Position numbers and translations under genes: made by a program | Shown: piece by piece, positions 7,842-14,564 of the stretch | Position numbering within the stretch: the first letter of the stretch is position 1 | Layout: each line of letters begins with the position of its first letter | Assembly: GCA_964396115.1 (NCBI GenBank) | Contig: CAYNDL010000002.1 | Location: 1 to 43,077, forward strand | Reading direction: 5' to 3' | DNA: 43,077 bases | Source of the DNA: CAYNDL01 sp964396115 | Lineage (GTDB): Bacteria; Patescibacteriota; Andersenbacteria; UBA10190; CAIZMI01 | The notes under the pieces: model-generated | The model's database searches: none | What the model saw: only the letters and a program-made list of their open reading frames with translations | What the model was told of the DNA's origin: nothing

Positions 7842-10026
7842 GCGCTATTCTTTGCAGAGGAGCCACTGTCCCGTCAAGCATCTTGATGCCAGAAGAAAAA
7901 CGGACTTTTAGTAGGGTTCCTTGGATGTTTTCGATAGTTCCTTCACCAAAAACTTCATGGCGCACTCTTTCCCCTGGTTGATACGATAGCTCCTCCTCGG
8001 CGTAAACGACTGGCTCGTCCATAAATGTTCCGATAATTCCCTTTGCCATGGGTGCTTCTTCGGTGTCACCACAATACTCTTTAATGTCATCTAAGAAACG
8101 TGATGGGAATGTTTCGACCATCTTTCCATAAATCGTCCTGTTGCGTGCATAAGAGAGAAAAACGTGTTCACGGGCTCGTGTTATGGCGACATAACAGAGG
8201 CGACGTTCTTCCTCAAGTTGAGCTTCCATGTCCAGCGAGTTTTGGTGAGGCATCAGCCCTTCTTCCATCCCCGCTACGGCGACTATGGGGAACTCGAGTC
8301 CCTTGGCGGCGTGTACTGTCATCATTTTTATCCGTTGCCTTTGTTCATCTTTGGCAGACGATTTTTCTGCGTCGGAGATTAAGGCAAGTTCTTCAATAAA
8401 TTCGGCCAAATTATCGTGTCGATTTGCTACCGTCGCTAACTCCATTACGTTTTCGAAACGACTTTCCCCGAGGTCAGACCTTCCCTGAGTCCGTTCGCTT
8501 TCCTCTCTTAGCCAATTTTTGAACTGAATTTTTTTGAGTAGCTCGTCAAAGATAATTACCGGCCGGGTGTTGTCGATTTTTCCGCGCAAGTCGTCAATTA
8601 ATTCAGCAAGAGCATCCAGGCCGCCACGGCGAGCAAGCGGAATTAGTTCACGAACTTCTTTTGCTAGTGGATCGGCATCAATTTTTCTGGCTTCGGCTAA
8701 ACATTTCTCAACTGTTCGGTCGCCAACGCCCCTTGTGGGGATATTGGCCATTCGCCTGAACGCCAATTCGTCTTTAGGATTTTGGATAAAACGAAGATAA
8801 GCGATGATATCTTTTACTTCCTTGCGTTCATAGAAAGTTAGACCGCCGATTATCTCATAGGGAGTGCCGGTATACAGGCACGCTTCTTCCAAAGCGCGGG
8901 ATTGAGCGTTAGTCCGGTAAAGAATCGCTGCATCAGAGGGTCGATATTTTTGGGAATCGAACAATCTTTTGAATTGGCGAAGTATTCGTTTTCCTTCATC
9001 CTTTTCATCAAAAGCTCGAATAAGGAATGGTGCGGTGCCCTTAGGATTTTCGGTCCAAAGGTCCTTTTTAAATCCCTCAGAACTGTGGGAGATCACTTGG
9101 TTAGCAGAGTGAAGTATCGCTTGGGTTGAACGGTAATTTTGATCCATTGTTATTACCTTGCAGCCAGGGAAATGGTCAGGAAAATTGCGGATATTCTCAA
9201 TCCTGGCTCCGCGCCACCCATAAATTGCTTGTGCATCATCTCCGACTGCACAAAGATTATTTGTTGTGCCTGTAAGCAATTTTAAGAGCTGGAACTGACA
9301 GTGGTTTGTATCCTGATACTCGTCGACAGAAATATAACGAAATTGATCCTCATACCGTTGGCGAACGTCGGGAAATTCCTTGAAGAGTAGAACTGTCTGA
9401 TGGAGTAAGCCGTCGAAATCTATCGCATTTAGTTTTTTTAATCGGGCATCGTATTCTCTCCACAGTTTTGCTACTCGTCTTTCCCACAAGTCGCCGGCCG
9501 TTTCCTCGACGATGTCGCTAGTACGCAATTCATCCTTGTGGCTGCTGATTTTACTGAGTACTGCAGCGGGATTTATGTCCTTTGGAGACAAATTCGCGTC
9601 GACAATGGCGGATTTCATTACTGATTTAGCCTCGTCTTGGTCGTAAATAGTAAATTGTGGAGGTAAGCCGATGAGGGTTCCCTCCTTCCGGAGAATGCGA
9701 GCACAAAAACTATGAAAAGTTCCCATCAATGGGGTGGCCTGCTTACTACCAATCAATTTTACGATTCGTTCGCGCATTTCCCTGGCGGCTTTGTTAGTAA
9801 AGGTTAGGGCCAAGATGTTTTCAGCAGAAACCCCCTTTTCTTTGATTATGTAAGAGATTCGGTGTGTGAGTGTCTTTGTTTTGCCGGAGCCGGCTCCAGC
9901 AATAATCAAAAGTGGGCCGTCTGTTGTCACAACGGCCTGACGTTGTTTGTCATTGAGGGATTTTAGTAGGTCCTCGGAGGAAAAACCCGCATTTTTGCGT
10001 GGGATTTGTTTCGGCGAGGACGACAT
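7828..10026 (-). CDS. pcrA: ATP-dependent DNA helicase PcrA/UvrD (superfamily 1)
   Basis: A 3'-5' SF1A helicase for nucleotide-excision and mismatch repair, plasmid replication, and removal of recombinase filaments. Visible: LNDKQRQAV (Q motif), Walker A AGAGSGKT (residues 43-50), DEYQDTN (motif II), GDDAQAIYGWRGA (motif III), YRSTQAI (motif IV), VTYRTNAQSR-like motif, TVHAAKGLEFP (motif V) and YVAITRAR (motif VI). The C-terminal Tudor-like domain, YQPGERVRHEVFGEGTI, is the RNA-polymerase-interacting part of PcrA. The ATG at 10026 gives the usual distance to Walker A and has a TACAAT box 7 nt upstream, suggesting a leaderless message. An in-frame GTG at 10137 would add 37 residues of no recognisable family. 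Confidence 0.95.
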   Translation of the reverse strand: MSSSPKQIPRKNAGFSSEDLLKSLNDKQRQAVVTTDGPLLIIAGAGSGKTKTLTHRISYIIKEKGVSAENILALTFTNKAAREMRERIVKLIGSKQATPLMGTFHSFCARILRKEGTLIGLPPQFTIYDQDEAKSVMKSAIVDANLSPKDINPAAVLSKISSHKDELRTSDIVEETAGDLWERRVAKLWREYDARLKKLNAIDFDGLLHQTVLLFKEFPDVRQRYEDQFRYISVDEYQDTNHCQFQLLKLLTGTTNNLCAVGDDAQAIYGWRGARIENIRNFPDHFPGCKVITMDQNYRSTQAILHSANQVISHSSEGFKKDLWTENPKGTAPFLIRAFDEKDEGKRILRQFKRLFDSQKYRPSDAAILYRTNAQSRALEEACLYTGTPYEIIGGLTFYERKEVKDIIAYLRFIQNPKDELAFRRMANIPTRGVGDRTVEKCLAEARKIDADPLAKEVRELIPLARRGGLDALAELIDDLRGKIDNTRPVIIFDELLKKIQFKNWLREESERTQGRSDLGESRFENVMELATVANRHDNLAEFIEELALISDAEKSSAKDEQRQRIKMMTVHAAKGLEFPIVAVAGMEEGLMPHQNSLDMEAQLEEERRLCYVAITRAREHVFLSYARNRTIYGKMVETFPSRFLDDIKEYCGDTEEAPMAKGIIGTFMDEPVVYAEEELSYQPGERVRHEVFGEGTIENIQGTLLKVRFSSGIKMLDGTVAPLQRIAHADA

Positions 10027-10033
10027 GGGAAAA

Positions 10034-10039
10034 ATTGTA
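10034..10039 (-). promoter_or_regulatory. -10 box for pcrA (leaderless start)
   Basis: TACAAT on the minus strand lies 7 nt before the ATG at 10026. That would put the transcription start at or next to the start codon. No strong -35 is visible. It helps decide between the ATG and the upstream GTG. Confidence 0.35.
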
Positions 10040-10168
10040 TCATTGATACCTGAGATAAAGAAGGAATGATGGTCTGAAGGCACTTTTTCGTCCAGGTTTT
10101 CAATAATGGGTGTATTTTCATAAGAATTTCTTGCCACATAATTGTTGTTTGTTAAATGTCATTAATAC

Positions 10169-10196
10169 TTGACGACAGCTGTGGTAGCGGTATTAT
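10169..10196 (+). promoter_or_regulatory. Promoter for the LysM-M23 peptidase gene
   Basis: TTGACG (10169-10174), a 16-bp spacer, then TATTAT (10191-10196). Transcription would start near 10203 and give an unusually long leader of about 160 nt before the GTG at 10366. Confidence 0.6.
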
Positions 10197-10202
10197 CGGT
10201 TA

Positions 10203-10365
10203 TGTCGCCGGTGTATTTGCCCAACAAAAAAGGGCTAGCGCTAGCGCAAAAGGCGGTAAAACGCCGTATTTCGAAGATCCATCAGTGATGCTCGGAGTAA
10301 GCGCCAAAGGGGGCGTGAAAACGAGGGGGTGACCTACCAAGACGTATTATTTCTAGGTAGTTCAG
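10203..10365 (+). promoter_or_regulatory. Long structured 5' leader of the M23 peptidase gene
   Basis: GC-rich leader with several possible stems: the palindrome GCTAGCGCTAGC near 10234, GGCGGTAAAACGCC near 10252, and a CTACC/GGTAG pairing (10334-10360) next to the start codon. A 28-codon reading frame (10202-10288) lies inside it. Known classes (ydaO/c-di-AMP, c-di-GMP) were compared from memory and no full match was found. A structured or attenuating leader is a hypothesis. Confidence 0.35.
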
Positions 10366-11739
10366 GTGCCTCTGAGGATCCAAGAAAAAGAAAGGTCAGT
10401 CATTACTTCCTTTTCGTTCTGGAGAAGAAAGAATACAGAAGAAGGTCAAGAAAAACTCCAGATTCCAAGTAATACTTCCCCTGAAAGGAAAAAACGCGTA
10501 TTTCGCGGGTCGATCAAGTATTTTCGGCGCGACTCGTGGGATCTCGGTCTCCTGTTAAGGAAAAGCCTCCTAGCAAGGGTTTTCCCTTCCATTTTGAGAT
10601 TCTGTCCCCGTGGACGTTTCTCCTTGCTTAAAGAGTATGTTGTCCATGCCGTTGTCTTGTTAATTGTCGGCGGTGTTGTGATTACTAACTATGCCACTGC
10701 TGCCGCAGATCGTGGCAGTATGTTGTTTAAACTGTTTGGTGAAGCTGATATTGAAGAAGGTCCTTTGAATACCAAGGCTTTGAAAGAAGGTACCCTGTCT
10801 TCCCTCGCTGGACGAAACTATGCCCTGGCACAGGTTCCCTCGCTTTCTGGCGGTATCAGCGAAGACGATCTTGAGTTTCAACTTGCCAACACGCTAGACG
10901 GAAACGCGTTGCTCTCATCTGAGGAACCTTCAACCTCCACTACTCCTGATCAGAAACGAGCCACAACTTTTGCTTATCAAGTCAAAGAAGGAGACACACC
11001 CTCAACTATCGCTGCTCGTTTTGGCGTAAGCACAAACACTATCTTGTGGGCAAACGGTATTAAAGATGGTGATGTTATTAAGACGGGAGATATTTTGGTC
11101 ATCTTGCCGGTTACGGGTGTCTTGCATGAAGTCGAGAAAGGTGAAGACCTTTCTACTATCGCTAAGAAATATAAGGTAAAGACTGAGGAAATCGTTGCAG
11201 AAAATAATTTGGGAGATTCCTCTACGTTAAAAATTGGGATGAAGTTGATTATCCCAGATGGTTATATGGCTCCTGAGAAGAGGCCTGTCGTTGTTGCAGA
11301 GGCTCCTGATGATGAACCTGTTATTGATGATGAACCAGAACCATCGACCGAACCAACTGCGACGCCAAAACCTGGCAAACAGCTCGCTGGTTATCTTTGG
11401 CCAACTTCGACCAAACGTCTCTCACAGTACTTTGGTTGGAGCCACACGGGTATAGATATTCCGAATAGAAACCTGCCTCCAATAACGGCTGCGAAAAACG
11501 GAAAGGTTGCTTACAGTGGGTGGCTTGGTGGGTATGGAAATCTTGTTATCCTGGATCACGGTAATAATGTAAAGACATATTATGCCCACATGTCGAAAAT
11601 CTACGTGAAATCTGGACAGGCAGTAACACAAGGACAGACACTGGGTAAAATGGGATCGACAGGACGTTCAACTGGACCGCACTTGCATTTCGAGGTTCGA
11701 GTGAACGGAAGGCCCACAAACCCATTGAACTACTTCTGA
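10366..11739 (+). CDS. Membrane-anchored murein endopeptidase with two LysM domains and an M23 domain
   Basis: 457 residues. A long basic cytoplasmic N-terminus (~1-85) precedes one transmembrane helix (VVHAVVLLIVGGVVITNYA, ~90-112). Two LysM peptidoglycan-binding domains follow (YQVKEGDTPSTIAARF at ~205 and HEVEKGEDLSTIAKKY at ~253). After an acidic/Pro linker comes an M23 (LytM/NlpD-type) zinc peptidase domain with HTGID and HLHFE, the metal-ligand motifs HxxxD and HxH. All ligands are present, so it is probably an active cross-link-cleaving enzyme used in growth or division. The start is a GTG. No better start keeps the anchor close to the N-terminus. Confidence 0.93.
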   Translation: MPLRIQEKERSVITSFSFWRRKNTEEGQEKLQIPSNTSPERKKRVFRGSIKYFRRDSWDLGLLLRKSLLARVFPSILRFCPRGRFSLLKEYVVHAVVLLIVGGVVITNYATAAADRGSMLFKLFGEADIEEGPLNTKALKEGTLSSLAGRNYALAQVPSLSGGISEDDLEFQLANTLDGNALLSSEEPSTSTTPDQKRATTFAYQVKEGDTPSTIAARFGVSTNTILWANGIKDGDVIKTGDILVILPVTGVLHEVEKGEDLSTIAKKYKVKTEEIVAENNLGDSSTLKIGMKLIIPDGYMAPEKRPVVVAEAPDDEPVIDDEPEPSTEPTATPKPGKQLAGYLWPTSTKRLSQYFGWSHTGIDIPNRNLPPITAAKNGKVAYSGWLGGYGNLVILDHGNNVKTYYAHMSKIYVKSGQAVTQGQTLGKMGSTGRSTGPHLHFEVRVNGRPTNPLNYF

Positions 11740-11747
11740 TAAATAAT

Positions 11748-11779
11748 AAAAAATGGCCGCCCTAGAGTGGCCATTTTTT
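11748..11779 (+). terminator. Intrinsic terminator of the M23 peptidase gene
   Basis: AAAAATGGCC / GGCCATTTTT stem with a 10-nt loop, followed by a T-run, just after the stop codon. The A-run on the other side would also let it work on the minus strand. Confidence 0.85.
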
Positions 11780-11786
11780 ATTTGCT

Positions 11787-11806
11787 TGTGGGCGGTAAGG
11801 GAATCG
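11787..11806 (-). repeat. Displaced second copy of the tRNA-Val 3' end
   Basis: The 20 bp TGTGGGCGGTAAGGGAATCG (plus strand) is identical to the 3' end of tRNA-Val at 11955-11974, 168 bp away in the same orientation. It covers half the T arm, the acceptor strand and two trailing bases. It is not part of a full tRNA. Confidence 0.9.
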
Positions 11807-11913
11807 GCTATGCGTCTGGTAAGCGCACAGCCCGGCCTCTCGTCACACTGCGTGTGACATGTTCCGGCCTTCGATTCCGTGCGCAAGCCAAGCAGTTGGC
11901 TTGCTACCCAAGA
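11807..11913 (-). repeat. tRNA-3'-end-associated element A (tRNA-Val)
   Basis: Located between the tRNA-Val terminator and the displaced tRNA 3' end. Read on the minus strand it has a perfect 9-bp hairpin with a CTGC loop (11883-11904), an inverted copy of the tRNA-Val T arm (11870-11878, TTCGATTCC on the plus strand), then a GC-rich core of about 64 bp with CATGTC, a GTCACAC/GTGTGAC hairpin and an ending ACGCATAGC. Order and spacing match element B at tRNA-Leu almost base for base. Confidence 0.75.
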
Positions 11914-11952
11914 TTTCAAAAAAGATGACCACTAAGATCATCTTTTTTGAAA
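11914..11952 (-). terminator. Intrinsic terminator of the tRNA-Phe/tRNA-Val unit
   Basis: Perfect 15-bp inverted repeat (TTTCAAAAAAGATGA and its complement) with a 9-nt loop and a T-run, 5 nt beyond the tRNA-Val 3' end. Confidence 0.85.
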
Positions 11953-11956
11953 CGTG

Positions 11957-12028
11957 TGGGCGGTAAGGGAATCGAACCCCTGACCTTTTCGGTGTAAACG
12001 AACTGCTCTACCGCTGAGCTAACCGCCC
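11957..12028 (-). tRNA. tRNA-Val (anticodon UAC)
   Basis: Full cloverleaf on the minus strand: acceptor GGGCGGT/ACCGCCC, D stem GCTC/GAGC, anticodon loop TTTACAC, T arm AGGGG-TTCGATT-CCCTT, discriminator A. CCA is not encoded (CAC follows). The 27-43 pair at the top of the anticodon stem is a mismatch. Confidence 0.95.
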
Positions 12029-12037
12029 AATATTTCT

Positions 12038-12112
12038 TGGTGCCGCGGGTCAGAATCGAACTGACGACGCCAGCCTCTTCAGGGCTGCGCTCTACCACTG
12101 AGCTACCGCGGC
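12038..12112 (-). tRNA. tRNA-Phe (anticodon GAA)
   Basis: Acceptor GCCGCGG/CCGCGGC, D stem GCTC/GAGC, anticodon arm CAGCC-CTGAAGA-GGCTG, T loop TTCGATT, discriminator A, and an encoded CCA (12038-12040). It is transcribed with tRNA-Val, 9 bp downstream. Confidence 0.95.
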
Positions 12113-12132
12113 GCATCTCGAATTGCGAAAAA

Positions 12133-12161
12133 ATAATAACTTATGATGTGCTTCCTGTAAA
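12133..12161 (-). promoter_or_regulatory. Promoter of the tRNA-Phe/tRNA-Val unit
   Basis: On the minus strand, TTTACA (12156-12161), 17-bp spacer, TATTAT (12133-12138), about 20 nt upstream of the tRNA-Phe 5' end. Confidence 0.65.
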
Positions 12162-12172
12162 CCCGCGGGGAG

Positions 12173-12201
12173 TTGAAAAATAAGAGCTTTTGCCGTATAT
12201 T
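12173..12201 (+). promoter_or_regulatory. Promoter of tRNA-Gly
   Basis: TTGAAA (12173-12178), 17-bp spacer, TATATT (12196-12201). Transcription would start about 6 nt before the tRNA. Confidence 0.65.
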
Positions 12202-12213
12202 TCTTGCTACTAG

Positions 12214-12287
12214 GCGGGTATCGTATAGCGGCATTATATTTCCTTGCCATGGAAAAGATACGGGTTCGACTCCCGTTACCCGCTCCA
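12214..12287 (+). tRNA. tRNA-Gly (anticodon GCC)
   Basis: Acceptor GCGGGTA/TACCCGC, anticodon arm TTTCC-TTGCCAT-GGAAA, T arm ACGGG-TTCGACT-CCCGT, discriminator T, encoded CCA. The D arm is compatible with tRNA-Gly. Its last 20 nt recur downstream at 12449. Confidence 0.95.
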
Positions 12288-12325
12288 TTAAAGAAAAGCA
12301 GGCTTCATGTCTGTTTTTCTTTAAT
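12287..12325 (+). terminator. Intrinsic terminator after tRNA-Gly
   Basis: 15-bp near-perfect inverted repeat (ATTAAAGAAAAGCAG with CTGTTTTTCTTTAAT, one G-T pair) that begins at the final A of CCA. Confidence 0.75.
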
Positions 12326-12448
12326 CAAGATAAGTAAGAGAGTCGAAGGGTACGGCAAAAATATGAACTGCTTCATATTTTTGACGACCCCGGCTCTGGA
12401 GGAGAAAAATCGCATCGAACGAAGTGAGGCGTTTTTTTGGGGAAAGAG
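12326..12448 (+). repeat. tRNA-3'-end-associated element C (tRNA-Gly)
   Basis: Between the tRNA-Gly terminator and the displaced tRNA-Gly 3' end. It contains GAGTCGAA (12340-12347), an inverted match to the tRNA-Gly T arm, and a perfect 11-bp hairpin with a CTGC loop (12357-12382). A segment then follows with CGAACGAAGTGAGGCG. The parts are those of elements A and B, but the hairpin and the inverted T-arm copy are in the opposite order. It is the most diverged member. Confidence 0.6.
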
Positions 12449-12469
12449 GACTCCCGTTACCCGCTCCAT
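12449..12469 (+). repeat. Displaced second copy of the tRNA-Gly 3' end
   Basis: 21 bp from GACTCCCG to CTCCAT, identical to 12268-12288, in direct orientation with a period of 181 bp. It includes the encoded CCA. Confidence 0.9.
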
Positions 12470-12512
12470 ATAAAAATAAAGCCATCCCAATCAGGGGTGG
12501 TTTTATTTATAT
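12468..12512 (+). terminator. Second intrinsic terminator, after the displaced tRNA-Gly end
   Basis: Long AT-rich stem (ATATAAAAATAAA with TTTATTTATAT) around CCATCCC/GGGGTGG. If the element was inserted, this would be the original tRNA-Gly terminator. Confidence 0.75.
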
Positions 12513-12680
12513 ATTGAAACAAGTTTCAGGAAGTTGAAGACTACTTCAAAAAGTAAACCTTTAGTATTCGAGAACTGCTCGAAAGGTGGAGTACGCAATC
12601 GACCGAAAGCCGTGACGTACGAAGAGTGAGCACGTTATCCTTCCCTTTCCGGAAAAATATACGAAGTGTGAATACTGTTC
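12513..12680. repeat. Non-coding region with a possible degenerate element (E)
   Basis: 168 bp without a gene. It holds TTCGAG-AACTG-CTCGAA (12567-12583), which has the same AACTGC loop as the tRNA-linked hairpins, and a GTACG/CGTAC inverted pair (12591-12620). No displaced tRNA end is visible next to it, so membership of the family is tentative. Confidence 0.3.
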
Positions 12681-14222
12681 TTATTTTGAGAATATGTATT
12701 TATAGGGGACGTTAGTCGTATCAATTGTCCATGCATATTTACTGATGAATGCATGAGAAATAATCCCGTCCACTTTCATTCCCCAAAAATGATCGTACCC
12801 GGATCCCGAGAATAGAGGTGCATTGGTACTGCGTACCTCGTTGCCTTTTTGAGACAACTGGCCAATTGTTATATTTGTGCGCGGATTAAATTCGCAAAGG
12901 CTATTTCCTCCACTATTGCTACAGTAGTGAGGATAACTATCAGGGTTGTATCCCCAGGCTATTAACTTATCTTTGTCCGCAAAAACAGCTGGTTGCTTGG
13001 TAAGGTGCGGCACAAGCGGCGGTAAACCAGTATCAACGAAATAATTCAACTTGTTTTGTTTTCCAAAGGAACCACGGACCACCATAAAAAGGCTATCTGA
13101 CAGATAAAAGGGCATTTCTATTTTTTGGTTAGGTAGCATCCCCAAATGTTTGGTTTTTAAAGTAGAATCGTGCTTTGGCGTAAAAATAAAACGTCTATTT
13201 GGGTAATCGACAGTTGTATAAAATCTTCGTAAGAGGTCGTTCCCGAATACTGGTCCGGGGAGATCAGAGTCTTCTCCGTTTAGGAGATAAGTTACTACGA
13301 CAGGATAATTTTTTATAGAAATATTTTGTCCAAATTTCAGCTCTTTAATCAAGGAACCCCAGCAGTACCTTTTCGTATTTGGTCCATTTGTGTCGTCCCA
13401 ACATCTGTCCCCGTAGGTTACGCCGAGTTCGTTAGCGAGCCTCTTACTCAAAAAGAGATAATCTCCGCCAGTGTCGAGGAACGAACTCACTTGTTTGCCG
13501 TTGATGGTCAAATTAATGTTGGGCATAAAAGCGCCCAAGTTTGAACGGATGAAGGATACGGTGTTAGTTGATGGCGCGTCTATTTTAATAGGATTTAAAG
13601 TTTGGTCGGAGAGCAGGCTTGCAAGGGCCTTGTAACGAGGATCGTTCAACTTGCTGGCATACTCTGAAGCTTGGTTGAACATATCGAGATGCCGATAAGT
13701 CTCCACAAGTGGTTCAATCAATGAGGAGTATTTGTCGTATGAGGATTGTATTAACGAAAACTTGTCTATTCCTGCCTGGAACTTGCCCTGCACAATATTA
13801 ACCAAAAAAAGAAGATGATTTGCCTCGTTTTTCTCGGGTAGGCAATCAGGAGAACCTACTATCGAGGCGGCTTTATTCTCTGCGTCTATTACGTCCCCTA
13901 ATTTCCATGAATTCCAGGCCTCGCTCAACTGATTTACACAAGAAGAAATTGAAGTGATTGGCAATTGGGGCAAAGCACTTTCGGCTGGAGATGATGGGTT
14001 AGGTGTAACATCTGTTGTTACATCATTTTCTGGCGAAGAAATTGGTGTTGCGGTCGGGCTGGGGGTTTCTATTCGAATGTTCAATCCCTTTTGGCCGTTA
14101 GGGTTGCCAAGAATAAGTGCGGCGTTTCGTGAATAGCCAGCATAATATCCTGCCATCACCGAAAGTAAAACGATCAAAGAAGACCCAATACTAAATAACA
14201 ATATTTTATATCTTTTACGCAT
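12681..14222 (-). CDS. Membrane-anchored protein with two tandem retropepsin-like aspartic protease domains
   Basis: 513 residues from the ATG at 14222. The open frame continues upstream through tRNA-Leu and cannot be coding there. A single transmembrane helix (~8-28) is followed by a Pro/Ser/Thr linker and a ~130-residue helical, TPR-like segment. Two protease-like units come next. Unit 1 has SFLDTGGDYLFL and then VFGNDLLRRFYTTVDY; unit 2 has YFVDTGLPPLVP and then VDGIISHAFISKY. Each has the DTG catalytic motif and the later hydrophobic-Gly strand of retropepsin-type proteases, so one chain could form a pseudo-dimer active site. Substrates are unknown. It is AT-rich and lies between tRNA-linked elements. 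Confidence 0.75.
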   Translation of the reverse strand: MRKRYKILLFSIGSSLIVLLSVMAGYYAGYSRNAALILGNPNGQKGLNIRIETPSPTATPISSPENDVTTDVTPNPSSPAESALPQLPITSISSCVNQLSEAWNSWKLGDVIDAENKAASIVGSPDCLPEKNEANHLLFLVNIVQGKFQAGIDKFSLIQSSYDKYSSLIEPLVETYRHLDMFNQASEYASKLNDPRYKALASLLSDQTLNPIKIDAPSTNTVSFIRSNLGAFMPNINLTINGKQVSSFLDTGGDYLFLSKRLANELGVTYGDRCWDDTNGPNTKRYCWGSLIKELKFGQNISIKNYPVVVTYLLNGEDSDLPGPVFGNDLLRRFYTTVDYPNRRFIFTPKHDSTLKTKHLGMLPNQKIEMPFYLSDSLFMVVRGSFGKQNKLNYFVDTGLPPLVPHLTKQPAVFADKDKLIAWGYNPDSYPHYCSNSGGNSLCEFNPRTNITIGQLSQKGNEVRSTNAPLFSGSGYDHFWGMKVDGIISHAFISKYAWTIDTTNVPYKYIFSK

Positions 14223-14258
14223 TAAGTTTATTTTAACATGGGAAAATATTATATATAA

Positions 14259-14277
14259 GTTCTCGAGACAGGACTTG
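14259..14277 (-). repeat. Displaced, diverged copy of the tRNA-Leu 3' end
   Basis: 19 bp, 16 identical to 14425-14443 (tRNA-Leu 3' end) in direct orientation with a period of 166 bp. The T-arm part (GACAGGACTTG) is exact; the acceptor part has three changes. Confidence 0.75.
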
Positions 14278-14392
14278 GTCACGCGTCTTGCTTCGCAAGC
14301 GCTCGACCCACCTCGCTTCACGCTTCGCGGACATGCTCTGGCTTTCAAGTCCTGCATGCAAGCCAAGCAGATGGCTGGCTCTGACACAAAAT
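14278..14392 (-). repeat. tRNA-3'-end-associated element B (tRNA-Leu)
   Basis: Same layout as element A, read on the minus strand: hairpin with CTGC in its loop (14358-14379), inverted copy of the tRNA-Leu T arm (14344-14354, TTCAAGTCCTG on the plus strand), then a ~66-bp core with GAGCATGTCC, a CTTGC-GAA-GCAAG hairpin and the ending GACGCGTGAC. CAGGACTTG and CAAGTCCTG form 9-bp perfect inverted repeats around the core. Confidence 0.75.
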
Positions 14393-14420
14393 AAAAAATC
14401 ACCCAGAAGGGTGTTTTTTT
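14393..14420 (-). terminator. Intrinsic terminator of tRNA-Leu
   Basis: AACACCC-TTCT-GGGTGATT stem with T-runs on the minus strand, 5 nt beyond the tRNA 3' end. Confidence 0.85.
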
Positions 14421-14425
14421 ATTTG

Positions 14426-14509
14426 TGCTCAGGACAGGACTTGAACCTGCACGGGCTTGCGCCCACAGCCACCTCAAGGCTGCGCGTATACCAGTTCCGC
14501 CACCTGAGC
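14426..14509 (-). tRNA. tRNA-Leu (anticodon GAG)
   Basis: Class II tRNA with a long variable arm (TGGGCGCAAGCCCGT). Acceptor GCTCAGG/CCTGAGC, anticodon arm CAGCC-TTGAGGT-GGCTG, T arm GCAGG-TTCAAGT-CCTGT, discriminator A. CCA is not encoded. Confidence 0.95.
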
Positions 14510-14527
14510 AACACAAAGAACACAAAG

Positions 14528-14556
14528 AGAATACCGTTTAAATGCTGATCCAGCAA
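14528..14556 (-). promoter_or_regulatory. Promoter of tRNA-Leu
   Basis: On the minus strand, TTGCTG (14551-14556), 17-bp spacer, TATTCT (14528-14533), 18 nt before the tRNA. The unit sits at the end of the udg gene. Confidence 0.6.
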
Positions 14557-14564
14557 GCTTAGGA

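Noticed and set aside
10202..10288. 28-codon frame in the M23 leader as an upstream peptide
   Set aside because: It starts at the predicted transcription start, has no ribosome binding site, and the sequence is better explained as hairpins.
10203..10365. ydaO (c-di-AMP) or c-di-GMP riboswitch
   Set aside because: The conserved joining segments of those classes are not present in order.
12204..12473. 89-residue frame across tRNA-Gly and element C
   Set aside because: It reads through a tRNA gene and its terminator.
14223..14525. N-terminal extension of the aspartic protease frame to 614 residues
   Set aside because: It would run through tRNA-Leu, its terminator and element B. The ATG at 14222 starts right before the membrane helix.
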